A stretch of DNA of 64,000 nt from Paenibacillus sp. (lineage in GTDB: Bacteria > Bacteroidota > Bacteroidia > Bacteroidales > Muribaculaceae): assembly GCA_023663345.1 (NCBI GenBank), contig JAMPHR010000002.1:311331-375330 (forward strand), read 5' to 3'. Of the stretch, positions 7,524 through 15,463 are shown in pieces. How positions within the stretch are numbered: position 1 is the first letter of the stretch; the number at the start of each line of letters is the position of its first letter. Made by a program: the position numbers and the translations under genes. The notes beneath the pieces were generated by a model. It was given only the letters and a program-made list of their open reading frames with translations. It made no database searches and was not told the origin of the DNA.

Positions 7524-9005
7524 ATGATACCCAACAATCTGAGTATATACAATACACTCACCCGCACGAAGCAGGTGTTCAAGCCATTGCATGAGGGTAA
7601 GGTGGGGATGTATGTGTGCGGTCCCACGGTGTATGGCGACGGCCATCTTGGCCACGCCCGCCCGGCGATCACATTTGACATCCTGTTCCGCTACCTCCGT
7701 CATCTGGGCTACAAGGTGCGCTATGTGCGCAATATCACCGATGTGGGCCATCTGGAGCATGACGCTGACGAGGGTGAGGACAAGATAGCCAAGAAGGCCC
7801 GGCTGGAACAGCTGGAGCCGATGGAGGTGGTGCAGTATTACCTCACACGCTATCACAAGGCGATGGAGGCGCTGAATGTGCTTCCGCCGTCGATCGAGCC
7901 CCACGCTTCGGGTCATATCATCGAGCAGATCGAGTATGTGAAGAAGATTCTCGAGAGCGGATATGCCTACGTGTCGGACGGGTCGGTGTACTTTGATGTG
8001 CCCAAGTATAACAGCGACCATCGCTACGGCAAGCTGTCGGGGCGCAATATCGAGGAGCTGCTGTCGACCACACGCGCTCTCGACGGTCAGGACCAGAAGC
8101 GCAATCCGGCCGATTTCGCGCTGTGGAAGAAGGCCGCGCCCGAGCATATAATGCACTGGCCGTCGCCCTGGAGCGAGGGTTTCCCCGGATGGCACTTAGA
8201 GTGCTCCACGATGGGGGAGAAGTATCTGGGCGAGACTTTCGACATACATGGCGGAGGAATGGACCTGATGTTCCCCCACCATGAGTGTGAGATAGCCCAG
8301 TCGGTGGCCCACAACGGCCATGAGACCGTGCGCTACTGGATGCACAACAACATGATCACCATCAACGGCAAGAAGATGGGCAAGTCGCTGGGCAATTTCA
8401 TCACCCTCGACGAGTTTTTCAACGGTTCGCATCCGTTGCTGACCCAGCCCTACAGCCCGATGACGATACGTTTCTTCATACTCCAGGCCCATTACCGTGG
8501 CACTGTGGATTTCTCCAACGAGGCTCTGCAGGCGTCGGAGAAGGCTCTGGGCCGTATGCTCGAGGGGTATCGCCGACTCCAGGAGCTGACTCCCTCGGAG
8601 ACGTCGACCATCGACGTGAAGGGGATACGCGAGAAGTGCTACGAGGCTATGGACGATGATCTGAACACTCCGGTGGTGATAGCTCATCTGTTTGACGCTC
8701 TGAAACTTGTCAATTCGGTGAAGGATGGCAAGGCTACCGCCACTCAGGAGGATATAAACGAGCTGAAGGCTGTATTCGATACTTTCCTTGTGGATATCTT
8801 AGGTATCCGTCCCGAGATCGCGGGCGGTGACAATGCCGAGGCTATGAAGCCTTTCGAGAAGGCTATGGAGCTGATTCTGGAGATGCGTGCCAAGGCCAAG
8901 AGCGCCAAGGACTGGGCTACAAGCGATCTGATTCGCGATCGCCTGGCCGAGGCGGGCGTTGTGGTGCGCGACACCAAGGACGGCGCCGAATGGACCGTGA
9001 AGTGA
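7524..9005 (+). CDS. cysS: Cysteinyl-tRNA synthetase
   Basis: Class I aminoacyl-tRNA synthetase charging tRNA-Cys. ATG 7524 ([11 protein letters not shown]) gives 493 residues, the family norm; an ATG at 7503 would add seven residues inside the spacer repeat. The HIGH motif is HLGHAR near residue 38, with the zinc-ligand Cys in CGPTVYG just before it and further zinc ligands in HLECSTM and the PHHE segment near residues 215-245. KMSKS is represented by KMGKS near residue 280. The C-terminal DALR-type helical domain is present ([15 protein letters not shown]). Composite repeats flank the gene on both sides. Confidence 0.96.
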   Translation: MIPNNLSIYNTLTRTKQVFKPLHEGKVGMYVCGPTVYGDGHLGHARPAITFDILFRYLRHLGYKVRYVRNITDVGHLEHDADEGEDKIAKKARLEQLEPMEVVQYYLTRYHKAMEALNVLPPSIEPHASGHIIEQIEYVKKILESGYAYVSDGSVYFDVPKYNSDHRYGKLSGRNIEELLSTTRALDGQDQKRNPADFALWKKAAPEHIMHWPSPWSEGFPGWHLECSTMGEKYLGETFDIHGGGMDLMFPHHECEIAQSVAHNGHETVRYWMHNNMITINGKKMGKSLGNFITLDEFFNGSHPLLTQPYSPMTIRFFILQAHYRGTVDFSNEALQASEKALGRMLEGYRRLQELTPSETSTIDVKGIREKCYEAMDDDLNTPVVIAHLFDALKLVNSVKDGKATATQEDINELKAVFDTFLVDILGIRPEIAGGDNAEAMKPFEKAMELILEMRAKAKSAKDWATSDLIRDRLAEAGVVVRDTKDGAEWTVK

Positions 9006-9134
9006 TTCACTTTTCTTGCGAAAAGTGAAGGTTATAAAAAGGTTATGGGGTTATAAGGTTATGACTCTGTAGCCTTTTTTGGGTTTATGGGTTTATTTAT
9101 GGGTTTATAGGTTTAAGGGTTTATGGGTTTATAC
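9006..9134 (+). repeat. Hairpin plus GGTTAT and GGGTTTAT arrays after cysS
   Basis: TTCACTTTTC (9006-9015) and GAAAAGTGAA (9020-9029), loop TTGC, begin on the base after the cysS stop. They join directly to GGTTATAAAAAGGTTATGGG (9030 onward). From 9081 the array changes to repeated GGGTTTAT units up to about 9133. Confidence 0.85.
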
Positions 9135-9206
9135 CTATTGTATAGTTTATACCTTATATTTATACCTATCATATATAGTATTTTAACCTTAAAATAGTGA
9201 TCTGAT

Positions 9207-10421
9207 ATGGATATTACTGCTGAGGGATATTTTCTGGATCTTGCTACGTCGCTGATTGGCGGGGTGGGGATCGAGGGTGATATGCTGAAACTGCTTGCCA
9301 CGGCTTCGGTGGTGACGGCTATATTGCTTTTGGCCTGGCTGGTGTTCTGGGTGCTTACATCCTACGTGGTGCCGGCTGTGCTCAAGATTGCCAAGTACAC
9401 CACGGCCAAGTGGGACGATATATTGCTGAATCCGCGCCTGCTGAGGGTGGTGGCCGAGCTTGTGACGGTGATATTGCTCGCGTCCTTGCTACCTCCTGCC
9501 CTGGAGTATTACGACACACTGAGGAGCATTACCGAGGTGGCTTTCAAGGTGCTGGAGGTGGCTGTGATGGTGCATCTGGTCAACCGGTTCATACTGGCGC
9601 TGTATCAGCTGATGGAGGAGAATTCCTCGGGGCGTGTGACGTCGCTTAAGGGAATACGCCAGATGCTCCAGGTGATATCGGTGTCGGTGGGCGTGATAAT
9701 CGTGATCTCGATCCTGGCCAACAAGAATCCGCTGACGGTGATAACCGGACTGGGCGCCGCTGCCACGGTGCTGATGTTGGTGTTCAAGGACTCAATAATG
9801 GGTATGGTGGCCGGAGTGCAACTGACCCTCAACGATATGCTCCGTCCGGGCGACTGGATCACGGTGCCGGCGCGCAATATCAACGGCACGGTGCTGGAGG
9901 TGGGGCTCACCACGGTGAAGGTGCAGAATTTCGACATGACCATAGTGACGGTGCCCCCTTACTCGCTTGTGAGCGAGTCGTTTCAGAACTGGCGAGGGAT
10001 GGCCGACTCGCGTGGCCGACGCATCAACCGCTCGGTGACGATAGACCTGAACACGGTGGCTTTCTGCTCCCGCGAGATGCTCGAGGAGTTCAGGGCCGAG
10101 GAGTGGGGCGGTGACATAGACCCCGAGGGCCGTTACGTGAACCTCACGCTCTACCGGCGCTATCTGGAGCATTATATCTCGCAACTGCCTCAGCTCAAGA
10201 CGAGTGGCGACATGCTGTATATGGTGAGGGAGCTTCAGCCCACGCCCCAGGGTGTGCCTCTGGACCTGTATCTGTTCACCTCGCTAACGTCGTGGAAGCC
10301 TTACGAGCATCTGCAGGCCGAGGTGATGGATCATGTGTTTGCTTCGGTGGGGCGGTTTGGCCTGAGGGTCTATCAGGCTCCGTCGGGGCTTGATGTGCGG
10401 GCTATAGTCCAGGCAGGCTAA
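9207..10421 (+). CDS. Mechanosensitive channel, MscS family (YbdG-like)
   Basis: 404-residue inner-membrane channel of the mid-length MscS subfamily. Four hydrophobic segments lie near residues 30-60, 80-100, 105-125 and 150-175. The pore-lining helix and MscS beta-domain follow: GLGAAATVLMLVFKDSIMG, then LRPGDWITVP, GTVLEVGLTTVKVQNFDM and VPPYSLVSESFQNW. The C-terminal cytoplasmic alpha/beta domain runs from about 270 onward. Such channels open under membrane tension to release osmolytes. It appears to be a single gene: repeats lie upstream and a long palindromic hairpin lies downstream. A second, shorter MscS gene is at 56983. Confidence 0.9.
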   Translation: MDITAEGYFLDLATSLIGGVGIEGDMLKLLATASVVTAILLLAWLVFWVLTSYVVPAVLKIAKYTTAKWDDILLNPRLLRVVAELVTVILLASLLPPALEYYDTLRSITEVAFKVLEVAVMVHLVNRFILALYQLMEENSSGRVTSLKGIRQMLQVISVSVGVIIVISILANKNPLTVITGLGAAATVLMLVFKDSIMGMVAGVQLTLNDMLRPGDWITVPARNINGTVLEVGLTTVKVQNFDMTIVTVPPYSLVSESFQNWRGMADSRGRRINRSVTIDLNTVAFCSREMLEEFRAEEWGGDIDPEGRYVNLTLYRRYLEHYISQLPQLKTSGDMLYMVRELQPTPQGVPLDLYLFTSLTSWKPYEHLQAEVMDHVFASVGRFGLRVYQAPSGLDVRAIVQAG

Positions 10422-10452
10422 GAGGTTGTTTCTAACGCGCTCCTAAAAATTA

Positions 10453-10497
10453 CTATCCGGGCCATGTGGGAATCGATTCTCATCATGGTCCGGATTG
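10453..10497 (+). terminator. Long palindromic hairpin after mscS
   Basis: ATCCGGGCCATG pairs with CATGGTCCGGAT (one G:T pair). The interior holds the palindrome GAATCGATTC, so almost the whole element can fold. It is followed by TGTTAG rather than a clean T-run. It is a terminator candidate for the gene ending at 10421, or possibly a protein-binding palindrome. Confidence 0.5.
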
Positions 10498-10823
10498 TTA
10501 GTAAATCACTCGTGCGAGGCCCCACGGCTTGACAAGAGTTTGTGAAAAGAGTGTGTGCGGATAAACCTAATATCCAATCATCAATTGTTAAGCTGTAATT
10601 TCAATTATTAATCATTTCTGCAAATTTAATAACAATTTGCGAAAATCCAAAAGTTTTAGATAAATTTTTGTAAAATAAAATTGTAAAAAATACTAAATAT
10701 GCCCCAGAGGTGCGTAGAATGGGGGTGAAGAGTTGTTATAGGGTAGTATCGGTGGCAAATTTCTTTCGTAACACATCAATTGCTATCCAATAGATTAGTG
10801 AACAATAATTGTGAGTTTTTAAT

Positions 10824-10854
10824 TTTGATTTTTGAATCAAAAGGCTTACCTTTG
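10824..10854 (+). promoter_or_regulatory. Promoter of the phosphohexomutase gene
   Basis: TTTG (10824-10827), 19 bases, then TACCTTTG (10847-10854): an excellent Bacteroidetes promoter. It predicts a start near 10858 and a leader of about 49 bases. Confidence 0.75.
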
Positions 10855-10906
10855 CTTCTCTACGAATCAATTCTAATTCATAACTCAATAAATACCTTAT
10901 AACGAT

Positions 10907-12652
10907 ATGGAAAACGACCAGTTGTTACAGGAGGTCACCGCCAAGGCCCAAGTGTGGCTCGGTGACGGATACGACGCAGAAACCCGCGCCGAAGTACAGC
11001 GTATGCTGGATGCCGAAGATAAGACAGATCTTATCGAGTGCTTTTACCGCGATCTCGAGTTCGGAACAGGCGGTCTCCGTGGCATCATGGGCGCCGGTTC
11101 CAACCGTATGAACATCTACACCGTGGGTGCCGCCACCCAGGGGCTTGCCAACTATCTCAAGGAGGCTTTCAAGGATCTTCCCGAGATCAGCGTGGCTGTG
11201 GGTCATGACGTGCGCAACAATTCGCGCAAGTTTGCCGAGATCGTAGCCGATATCTTCTCGGCCAACGGTATCAAGGTGTATCTGTTTGACAGCTTCCGTC
11301 CGACCCCCGAGCTTTCATTTGCCATCCGTCACTTCGGCTGCCAGAGCGGCGTGAACATCACCGCATCGCACAACCCCAAGATCTACAACGGCTACAAGGC
11401 TTACTGGGAGGACGGTGCGCAGATCATCGCTCCCCACGACGTGAACATCATCGATCACGTGAACCGCATCAAGAGCGTGAGCGAGATCAAGTTTGACGGC
11501 GACAAGTCCAAGATCCAGATTGTAGGTCCCGAGGTGGACAAGGTGTATCTGGAGAAGATCAAGGGCCTTTCGCTCAGCCCCGAGGCTATCGAGCGCAACA
11601 AGGATCTGAAGATCGTGTACACCCCTATCCACGGTACCGGCGTGGAACTTATCCCCAATTCACTGAAAAATTTCGGCTTCACCAATATTATCCACGTGCC
11701 CGAGCAGGATGTGCCCAGCGGAGATTTCCCCACCGTGGAGTCGCCTAACCCCGAGGTTCCCTCGGCTATGGCTCTCGCTATAGCCAAGGCTAAGGAGGTG
11801 AACGCCGACATCGTGATGGCTTCCGACCCCGACGCTGACCGTGTGGGCTGTGTGATCCGCGACAACAACGGCGAATATGTGTTGCTGAACGGTAACCAGA
11901 TCTGCATGATCCTGCTCTACTATATCATCACCCGCAACAAAGAGCTCGGCATGATCAAGGGTAACGAGTTTGTGGTGAAGACCATCGTTACTACCGAGAC
12001 CATCAAGAGCATCTGTGACGCCAACAAGGTGAAGATGTTTGACTGCTACACCGGCTTCAAGTGGATCGCAGCCGTGATGCGCGACAATGAGGATGTGCTC
12101 CGCTACATCGGCGGTGGCGAGGAGAGCTACGGATTCCTTGCCGAGACATTCGTGCGCGATAAGGATGCCGTGTCGGCTTGCTCGCTCCTGGCTGAGGCTT
12201 GCGCCTGGGCCAAGGACAAGGGCATGGACTTCCAGGGTATGCTCGCCGATATCTACAAGACTTACGGTTTCAGCCTCGAGGTAGGCGTATCGGTGGTACG
12301 TCCCGGCAAGAGCGGTGCTGAGGAGATCCAGGCACTCATGAAGCAGTTCCGCGAGAATCCTCCCAAGAGCCTCGCCGGCAGCCCCGTTGAGGTAGTGAAG
12401 GATTATCTGACCCTCGATGCCACCAAGGCCGACGGAACTGTGGAGAAGCTCGATTTCCCCACTACTTCCAATGTGCTCCAGTACTTTACAGCCGACGGAT
12501 CGAAGGTGTCGGTACGTCCTTCGGGAACCGAGCCTAAGATCAAGTTCTACATGGAGGTACGTGTGCCCATGGAGTCGGCCGACCAGTATAACGCTTGCAA
12601 TGAGGCCGCCCACGCCAAGGTGGATGCCCTCAAGAAAGATCTCGGAATCTGA
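10907..12652 (+). CDS. Phosphoglucomutase/phosphomannomutase
   Basis: 581-residue alpha-D-phosphohexomutase that interconverts hexose 1- and 6-phosphates. It has normal length for the long (PGM2-like) branch. The active-site serine lies in VNITASHNPKIYNGYK near residue 147, the magnesium loop in ASDPDADRVG near residue 307, the sugar-binding loop in GGGEESYG near residue 405, and the phosphate-binding loop in VRPSGTEPKIKFY near residue 540. Codon use is strongly biased (AAG, GAG, CGC/CGT), typical of a highly expressed housekeeping gene. It is expressed from its own promoter. Glucose versus mannose preference cannot be told from sequence. Confidence 0.94.
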   Translation: MENDQLLQEVTAKAQVWLGDGYDAETRAEVQRMLDAEDKTDLIECFYRDLEFGTGGLRGIMGAGSNRMNIYTVGAATQGLANYLKEAFKDLPEISVAVGHDVRNNSRKFAEIVADIFSANGIKVYLFDSFRPTPELSFAIRHFGCQSGVNITASHNPKIYNGYKAYWEDGAQIIAPHDVNIIDHVNRIKSVSEIKFDGDKSKIQIVGPEVDKVYLEKIKGLSLSPEAIERNKDLKIVYTPIHGTGVELIPNSLKNFGFTNIIHVPEQDVPSGDFPTVESPNPEVPSAMALAIAKAKEVNADIVMASDPDADRVGCVIRDNNGEYVLLNGNQICMILLYYIITRNKELGMIKGNEFVVKTIVTTETIKSICDANKVKMFDCYTGFKWIAAVMRDNEDVLRYIGGGEESYGFLAETFVRDKDAVSACSLLAEACAWAKDKGMDFQGMLADIYKTYGFSLEVGVSVVRPGKSGAEEIQALMKQFRENPPKSLAGSPVEVVKDYLTLDATKADGTVEKLDFPTTSNVLQYFTADGSKVSVRPSGTEPKIKFYMEVRVPMESADQYNACNEAAHAKVDALKKDLGI

Positions 12653-12654
12653 TA

Positions 12655-12788
12655 TTTCACTCCCTTGCGGGAGTGAAAGGTTATGAGGTTAAGGGGTTAT
12701 GAGGTTATTGGTTCATTCCAATTTCAATCATCCCCTTCCTTATAACCTTTTAACCATATAACCGTATAACCTTTAAGCGCAGCTTAAA
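12655..12788. repeat. Mirrored pair of hairpin plus GGTTAT composites
   Basis: Left half: TTTCACTCCC (12655-12664)/GGGAGTGAAA (12669-12678), loop TTGC, joined to GGTTATGAGGTTAAGGGG and more. Right half, in inverse orientation: ATAACC units (from about 12740) ending at 12771, joined directly to TTTAAGC (12772-12778)/GCTTAAA (12782-12788). The right hairpin ends five bases before the dtd ATG. Confidence 0.88.
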
Positions 12789-12793
12789 TAACC

Positions 12794-13246
12794 ATGAGGT
12801 TGGTGATTCAGCGCGTGAGTCGCGCATCGGTCATTATTGACGGCGAGCTTCGGGCCGGTATAGGCGCGGGGCTCATGGTGCTTGTAGGGGTTGCCGAAGG
12901 CGATACCGCCGAGGATGCCCGCTGGCTGGCTGCCAAGACGGTGGCTATGAGGATATTTCCCGATGCCGAGGGGGTGATGAACCGCTCGGTGATGGATGCC
13001 GGTGGCGAGATTCTGGCCGTGAGCCAGTTTACGCTCAATGCCTCGACCCGCAAGGGCAACCGTCCGAGCTATATCCATGCGGCGGGTCATGAACTGGCCA
13101 TTCCGCTCTATGAGCTGTACTGCTCGGAGTGCTCGCGGCTTACGGGAAAGGAAACGGCTACCGGAGTGTTTGGCGCCGATATGCAGGTGGAGCTGATCAA
13201 CGACGGGCCGGTGACCATTATAATAGATTCACGCCTAAAGGAATAG
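12794..13246 (+). CDS. dtd: D-aminoacyl-tRNA deacylase
   Basis: 150-residue DTD enzyme that hydrolyses D-amino acids from mischarged tRNAs (and glycine from tRNA-Ala), a proofreading role in the cytosol. Family marks are MRLVIQRVSRASV at the start, SQFTLNAS (the SQFTL motif, here near residue 77) followed by KGNRPSY, TGVFGADM, and the C-terminal NDGPVTIIID (family GP motif). Length is exact. A small hairpin covers the ribosome-binding region just upstream of the ATG. The next gene starts seven bases after the stop. Confidence 0.95.
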   Translation: MRLVIQRVSRASVIIDGELRAGIGAGLMVLVGVAEGDTAEDARWLAAKTVAMRIFPDAEGVMNRSVMDAGGEILAVSQFTLNASTRKGNRPSYIHAAGHELAIPLYELYCSECSRLTGKETATGVFGADMQVELINDGPVTIIIDSRLKE

Positions 13247-13252
13247 AATATC

Positions 13253-13606
13253 ATGGACCTTAATCCTGAGACTGCCAAGGCTCTTGAAACTGTCGCCGAG
13301 CCTCTGACACTGGACCGTATGCAGGCACTGGTGGACGAGTGGATCACCGGCACGGGCAAGGGGTATTTCTCTCCGCTGACCAATGCCGTGATTCTGGCTG
13401 AGGAGACCGGCGAGGTGGCGCGTGTGATGGCCCGCAAGTATGGCGACCAGAAGGCGAAGCCGGGCGATAAGTCCTGCCTGGCCGATGAGCTGGCCGACCT
13501 GATGTGGGTGCTGACTGCCATTGCCAACCAGACCGGTATAAATCTTACCGAGGCGTTTGCCGCAAACATGGCCAAGAAGAATACCCGTGACAAGGGGAGG
13601 TTCTGA
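13253..13606 (+). CDS. MazG-like nucleotide pyrophosphohydrolase
   Basis: 117-residue all-alpha NTP pyrophosphohydrolase. The metal-binding helices show EETGEVARVMARKYGD followed by DELADLMWVL, which fits the EExxE..ExxD pattern. Single-domain members of this type hydrolyse (d)NTPs to the monophosphate, which may limit non-canonical nucleotides; the substrate here is unknown. It sits seven bases behind dtd and 70 bases before deoC, an order I recall as common in Bacteroidales. Confidence 0.87.
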   Translation: MDLNPETAKALETVAEPLTLDRMQALVDEWITGTGKGYFSPLTNAVILAEETGEVARVMARKYGDQKAKPGDKSCLADELADLMWVLTAIANQTGINLTEAFAANMAKKNTRDKGRF

Positions 13607-13647
13607 GGGGTTTATAAGTTTATGGGTTTATAGGTTTAGGGGTTTAA
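13607..13647 (+). repeat. GGTTTA-type array between MazG-like gene and deoC
   Basis: Repeated GGGTTTAT/GGTTTA units start on the base after the stop codon. No hairpin is attached here, unlike the GGTTAT composites. Confidence 0.75.
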
Positions 13648-13676
13648 TGACTGTTACTGAGTAAAATAAAAGAATT

Positions 13677-14561
13677 ATGGATAAATATAATCAGGCGATT
13701 GCCGAATCACAGGTTACTACCGATGATGCCTTGGTGGCGTCGAAGGTGAACGAAATACTCGAAAAGCATCTTGAGGAGAACCGCAAGCCCGAGGTGTTGC
13801 GCCAGCTGTTCAACAGCATTGATCTGACCACGCTTAAGTCGACCGACTCGCAGCAGTCAGTGGCTAATTTCGTGGAGCGTGTCAATGCGTTTGACAATGA
13901 GCATCCCGATCTGCCCAATGTGGCAGCCGTGTGCGTGTATCCCAACTTTGTGCCTGTTACCCGCACGGTGCTCGAGGTAAGTTCGGTGGATATCGCTTCG
14001 GTGGCCGGATGTTTCCCCTCGGCCCAGAGCTTCATCGAGGTGAAGATGGCCGAAATCGCTCTTGCCGTTGAGGCCGGTGCCGATGAGATCGACATCGTGT
14101 TCCCCTTGGGTGATTTCTTCGATAAGGATTACGAGGAGGTGGCCGATCAGATCTCGGAGATGAAACATGCCTGCCGTGAGGCTATCCTCAAGGTGATACT
14201 TGAGACAGGTGCCCTTAAGAGCGCTCAGAATATACGCAACGCTTCGGTGCTGAGTCTCTACTCGGGAGCCGACTTCCTGAAGACATCGACCGGCAAGGAG
14301 TATCCCGGCGCATCGCTCGAGGCTGCCTACATCATGTGTGAGTGCATCAAGGAGTATTATGCCAAGACCGAGCGCATGGTAGGATTCAAGGTGTCGGGCG
14401 GAGTTTCAACGACTGAGGATGCCCTGAAGTACTATACCATCGTGAAAGAGGTGCTCGGCGAGAAGTGGGTGGCCACCAACGAGTATTTCCGCATCGGTGC
14501 CTCGCGCCTGGCCAACAATCTGCTCAGCGATATTCTGGGCGAGGAGACCAAGTTCTTCTAA
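13677..14561 (+). CDS. deoC: Deoxyribose-phosphate aldolase
   Basis: 294-residue class I aldolase that cleaves 2-deoxyribose 5-phosphate to glyceraldehyde 3-phosphate and acetaldehyde, in deoxynucleoside catabolism. The Schiff-base lysine is in ADFLKTSTGK near residue 200, the second catalytic lysine is in MVGFKVSGGVST near residue 240, and the strand ADEIDIVFPLGDF lies near residue 135. The length fits the longer Bacteroidetes form with an extra N-terminal helix. No other deo gene is in the neighbourhood. The GYF/CD225 gene follows 21 bases later. Confidence 0.94.
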   Translation: MDKYNQAIAESQVTTDDALVASKVNEILEKHLEENRKPEVLRQLFNSIDLTTLKSTDSQQSVANFVERVNAFDNEHPDLPNVAAVCVYPNFVPVTRTVLEVSSVDIASVAGCFPSAQSFIEVKMAEIALAVEAGADEIDIVFPLGDFFDKDYEEVADQISEMKHACREAILKVILETGALKSAQNIRNASVLSLYSGADFLKTSTGKEYPGASLEAAYIMCECIKEYYAKTERMVGFKVSGGVSTTEDALKYYTIVKEVLGEKWVATNEYFRIGASRLANNLLSDILGEETKFF

Positions 14562-14582
14562 ACAATCAACTTTTTTCACCGG

Positions 14583-15092
14583 ATGAAATACTGGATCATA
14601 GTCAACGACACACGCCTGGGGCCGATGGATCTCGGGGAGGTGATGAGGACGCCCGGATTCGGCCCCGATACGCCTATATGGCGCGAGGGACTGGCTGACT
14701 GGACCACAGCCTCCAATCTGCCCGACACGGCCTCGCTATTCACGCAACAGGCGGGTTATACCCCTTATCAGCAATACTACGGTCCCCGGCCCGCACCCTT
14801 TGTGCAACCCGGAGAGCCGATGTATGCGCCCGGCATGGAGCCGGGACGCGCTCCGGGCCCTGTGCCCCCCAACTATCTGGTGTGGGCCATCCTCTCCACG
14901 CTGTGTTGCTGTCTGCCCACAGGCGTGGTGGCCATTATCTATGCCTCGAGGGTGAATCCCCTGTACATGAGGGGCGATCATGAGGGTGCCCGCAAGGCAT
15001 CGGAGAACGCCTCGATGTGGGTGATAATCTCGTTTGTGGCCGGACTGATCTGGACCCCATTCTCGGTGATATGGTCGCTCATGACCATGTGA
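14583..15092 (+). CDS. GYF_2 plus CD225/dispanin membrane protein
   Basis: 169 residues in two parts. Residues 1-50 (YWIIVNDTRLGPMDLGEV, then PIWREGLADW) match the GYF_2 (DUF4339) domain, which often binds proline-rich partners. A Pro/Gly/Tyr-rich linker follows. Residues 98-165 form a CD225/dispanin-like pair of membrane helices (PNYLVWAILSTLCCCLPTG, VVAIIYASRVN, then the ENASMWVIISFVAGLIW helix). This architecture is frequent in Bacteroidetes, often next to DUF2752, as here. Function is unknown. Its 3' end overlaps the likely start of the DUF2752 gene. Confidence 0.85.
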   Translation: MKYWIIVNDTRLGPMDLGEVMRTPGFGPDTPIWREGLADWTTASNLPDTASLFTQQAGYTPYQQYYGPRPAPFVQPGEPMYAPGMEPGRAPGPVPPNYLVWAILSTLCCCLPTGVVAIIYASRVNPLYMRGDHEGARKASENASMWVIISFVAGLIWTPFSVIWSLMTM

Positions 15093-15454
15093 TACGCCGG
15101 CGCATGATCATCGCTCTGGCCGTTGTGGCCGTGGCGGTGGCGTGCGTCAGCTATTATTTCATCGATCCCTCCACGGGGCTGTATCCGCGTTGCCTGTTCA
15201 AGCAACTGACCGGGCTGGATTGCCCCGGATGCGGGTCGCAACGGGCCATCAGGGCCATGCTTCATGGCGACATCCGGGGAGCGATGGGCTACAATGCCTT
15301 TCTGCCGGTGGCCCTGGTGCTGATAGCCCTCCTGCTGGTGGCGCGCCGGCATCCGCGCCTCGACAAAGTGCTTAACTCGCGCACATCCATCATCATAATG
15401 CTCATCGCAATAGTAAGCTGGACTGTAATACGAAACCTGCTTAACCGTCTCTGA
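15071..15454 (+). CDS. DUF2752 membrane protein
   Basis: Small membrane protein of DUF2752. The hallmark CPGCGSQRAIRAMLHGD lies mid-protein, after GLYPRCLFKQLTGLDC. Three hydrophobic segments flank it. The start is uncertain: ATG 15071 would overlap the previous gene by 22 bases, while ATG 15104 (MIIALAV) would start just after its stop. The pairing with a GYF/CD225 protein suggests they work together, but the role is unknown. Confidence 0.8.
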   Translation: MVAHDHVIRRRMIIALAVVAVAVACVSYYFIDPSTGLYPRCLFKQLTGLDCPGCGSQRAIRAMLHGDIRGAMGYNAFLPVALVLIALLLVARRHPRLDKVLNSRTSIIIMLIAIVSWTVIRNLLNRL

Positions 15455-15463
15455 CCTGAATAT

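Larger units (their letters stand above)
10422..10906. other. AT-rich spacer between mscS and the phosphohexomutase
   Basis: A 485-base stretch without a convincing gene. It holds a long imperfect palindrome (10453-10497), a 7-base inverted repeat GCAAATT/AATTTGC (10620-10640) and, at its end, a good promoter. The middle is very AT-rich compared with the coding sequence on each side. Confidence 0.7.

Noticed and set aside
11660..12613. 317-codon minus-strand frame opposite the phosphohexomutase
   Set aside because: Antisense shadow of a highly expressed gene; composition is His/Leu/Gly-rich and unlike protein.
12679..12771. Telomere-like G-rich repeats as evidence of a linear replicon
   Set aside because: The arrays are short, internal and between housekeeping genes, with hairpins on gene edges; nothing points to a chromosome end.
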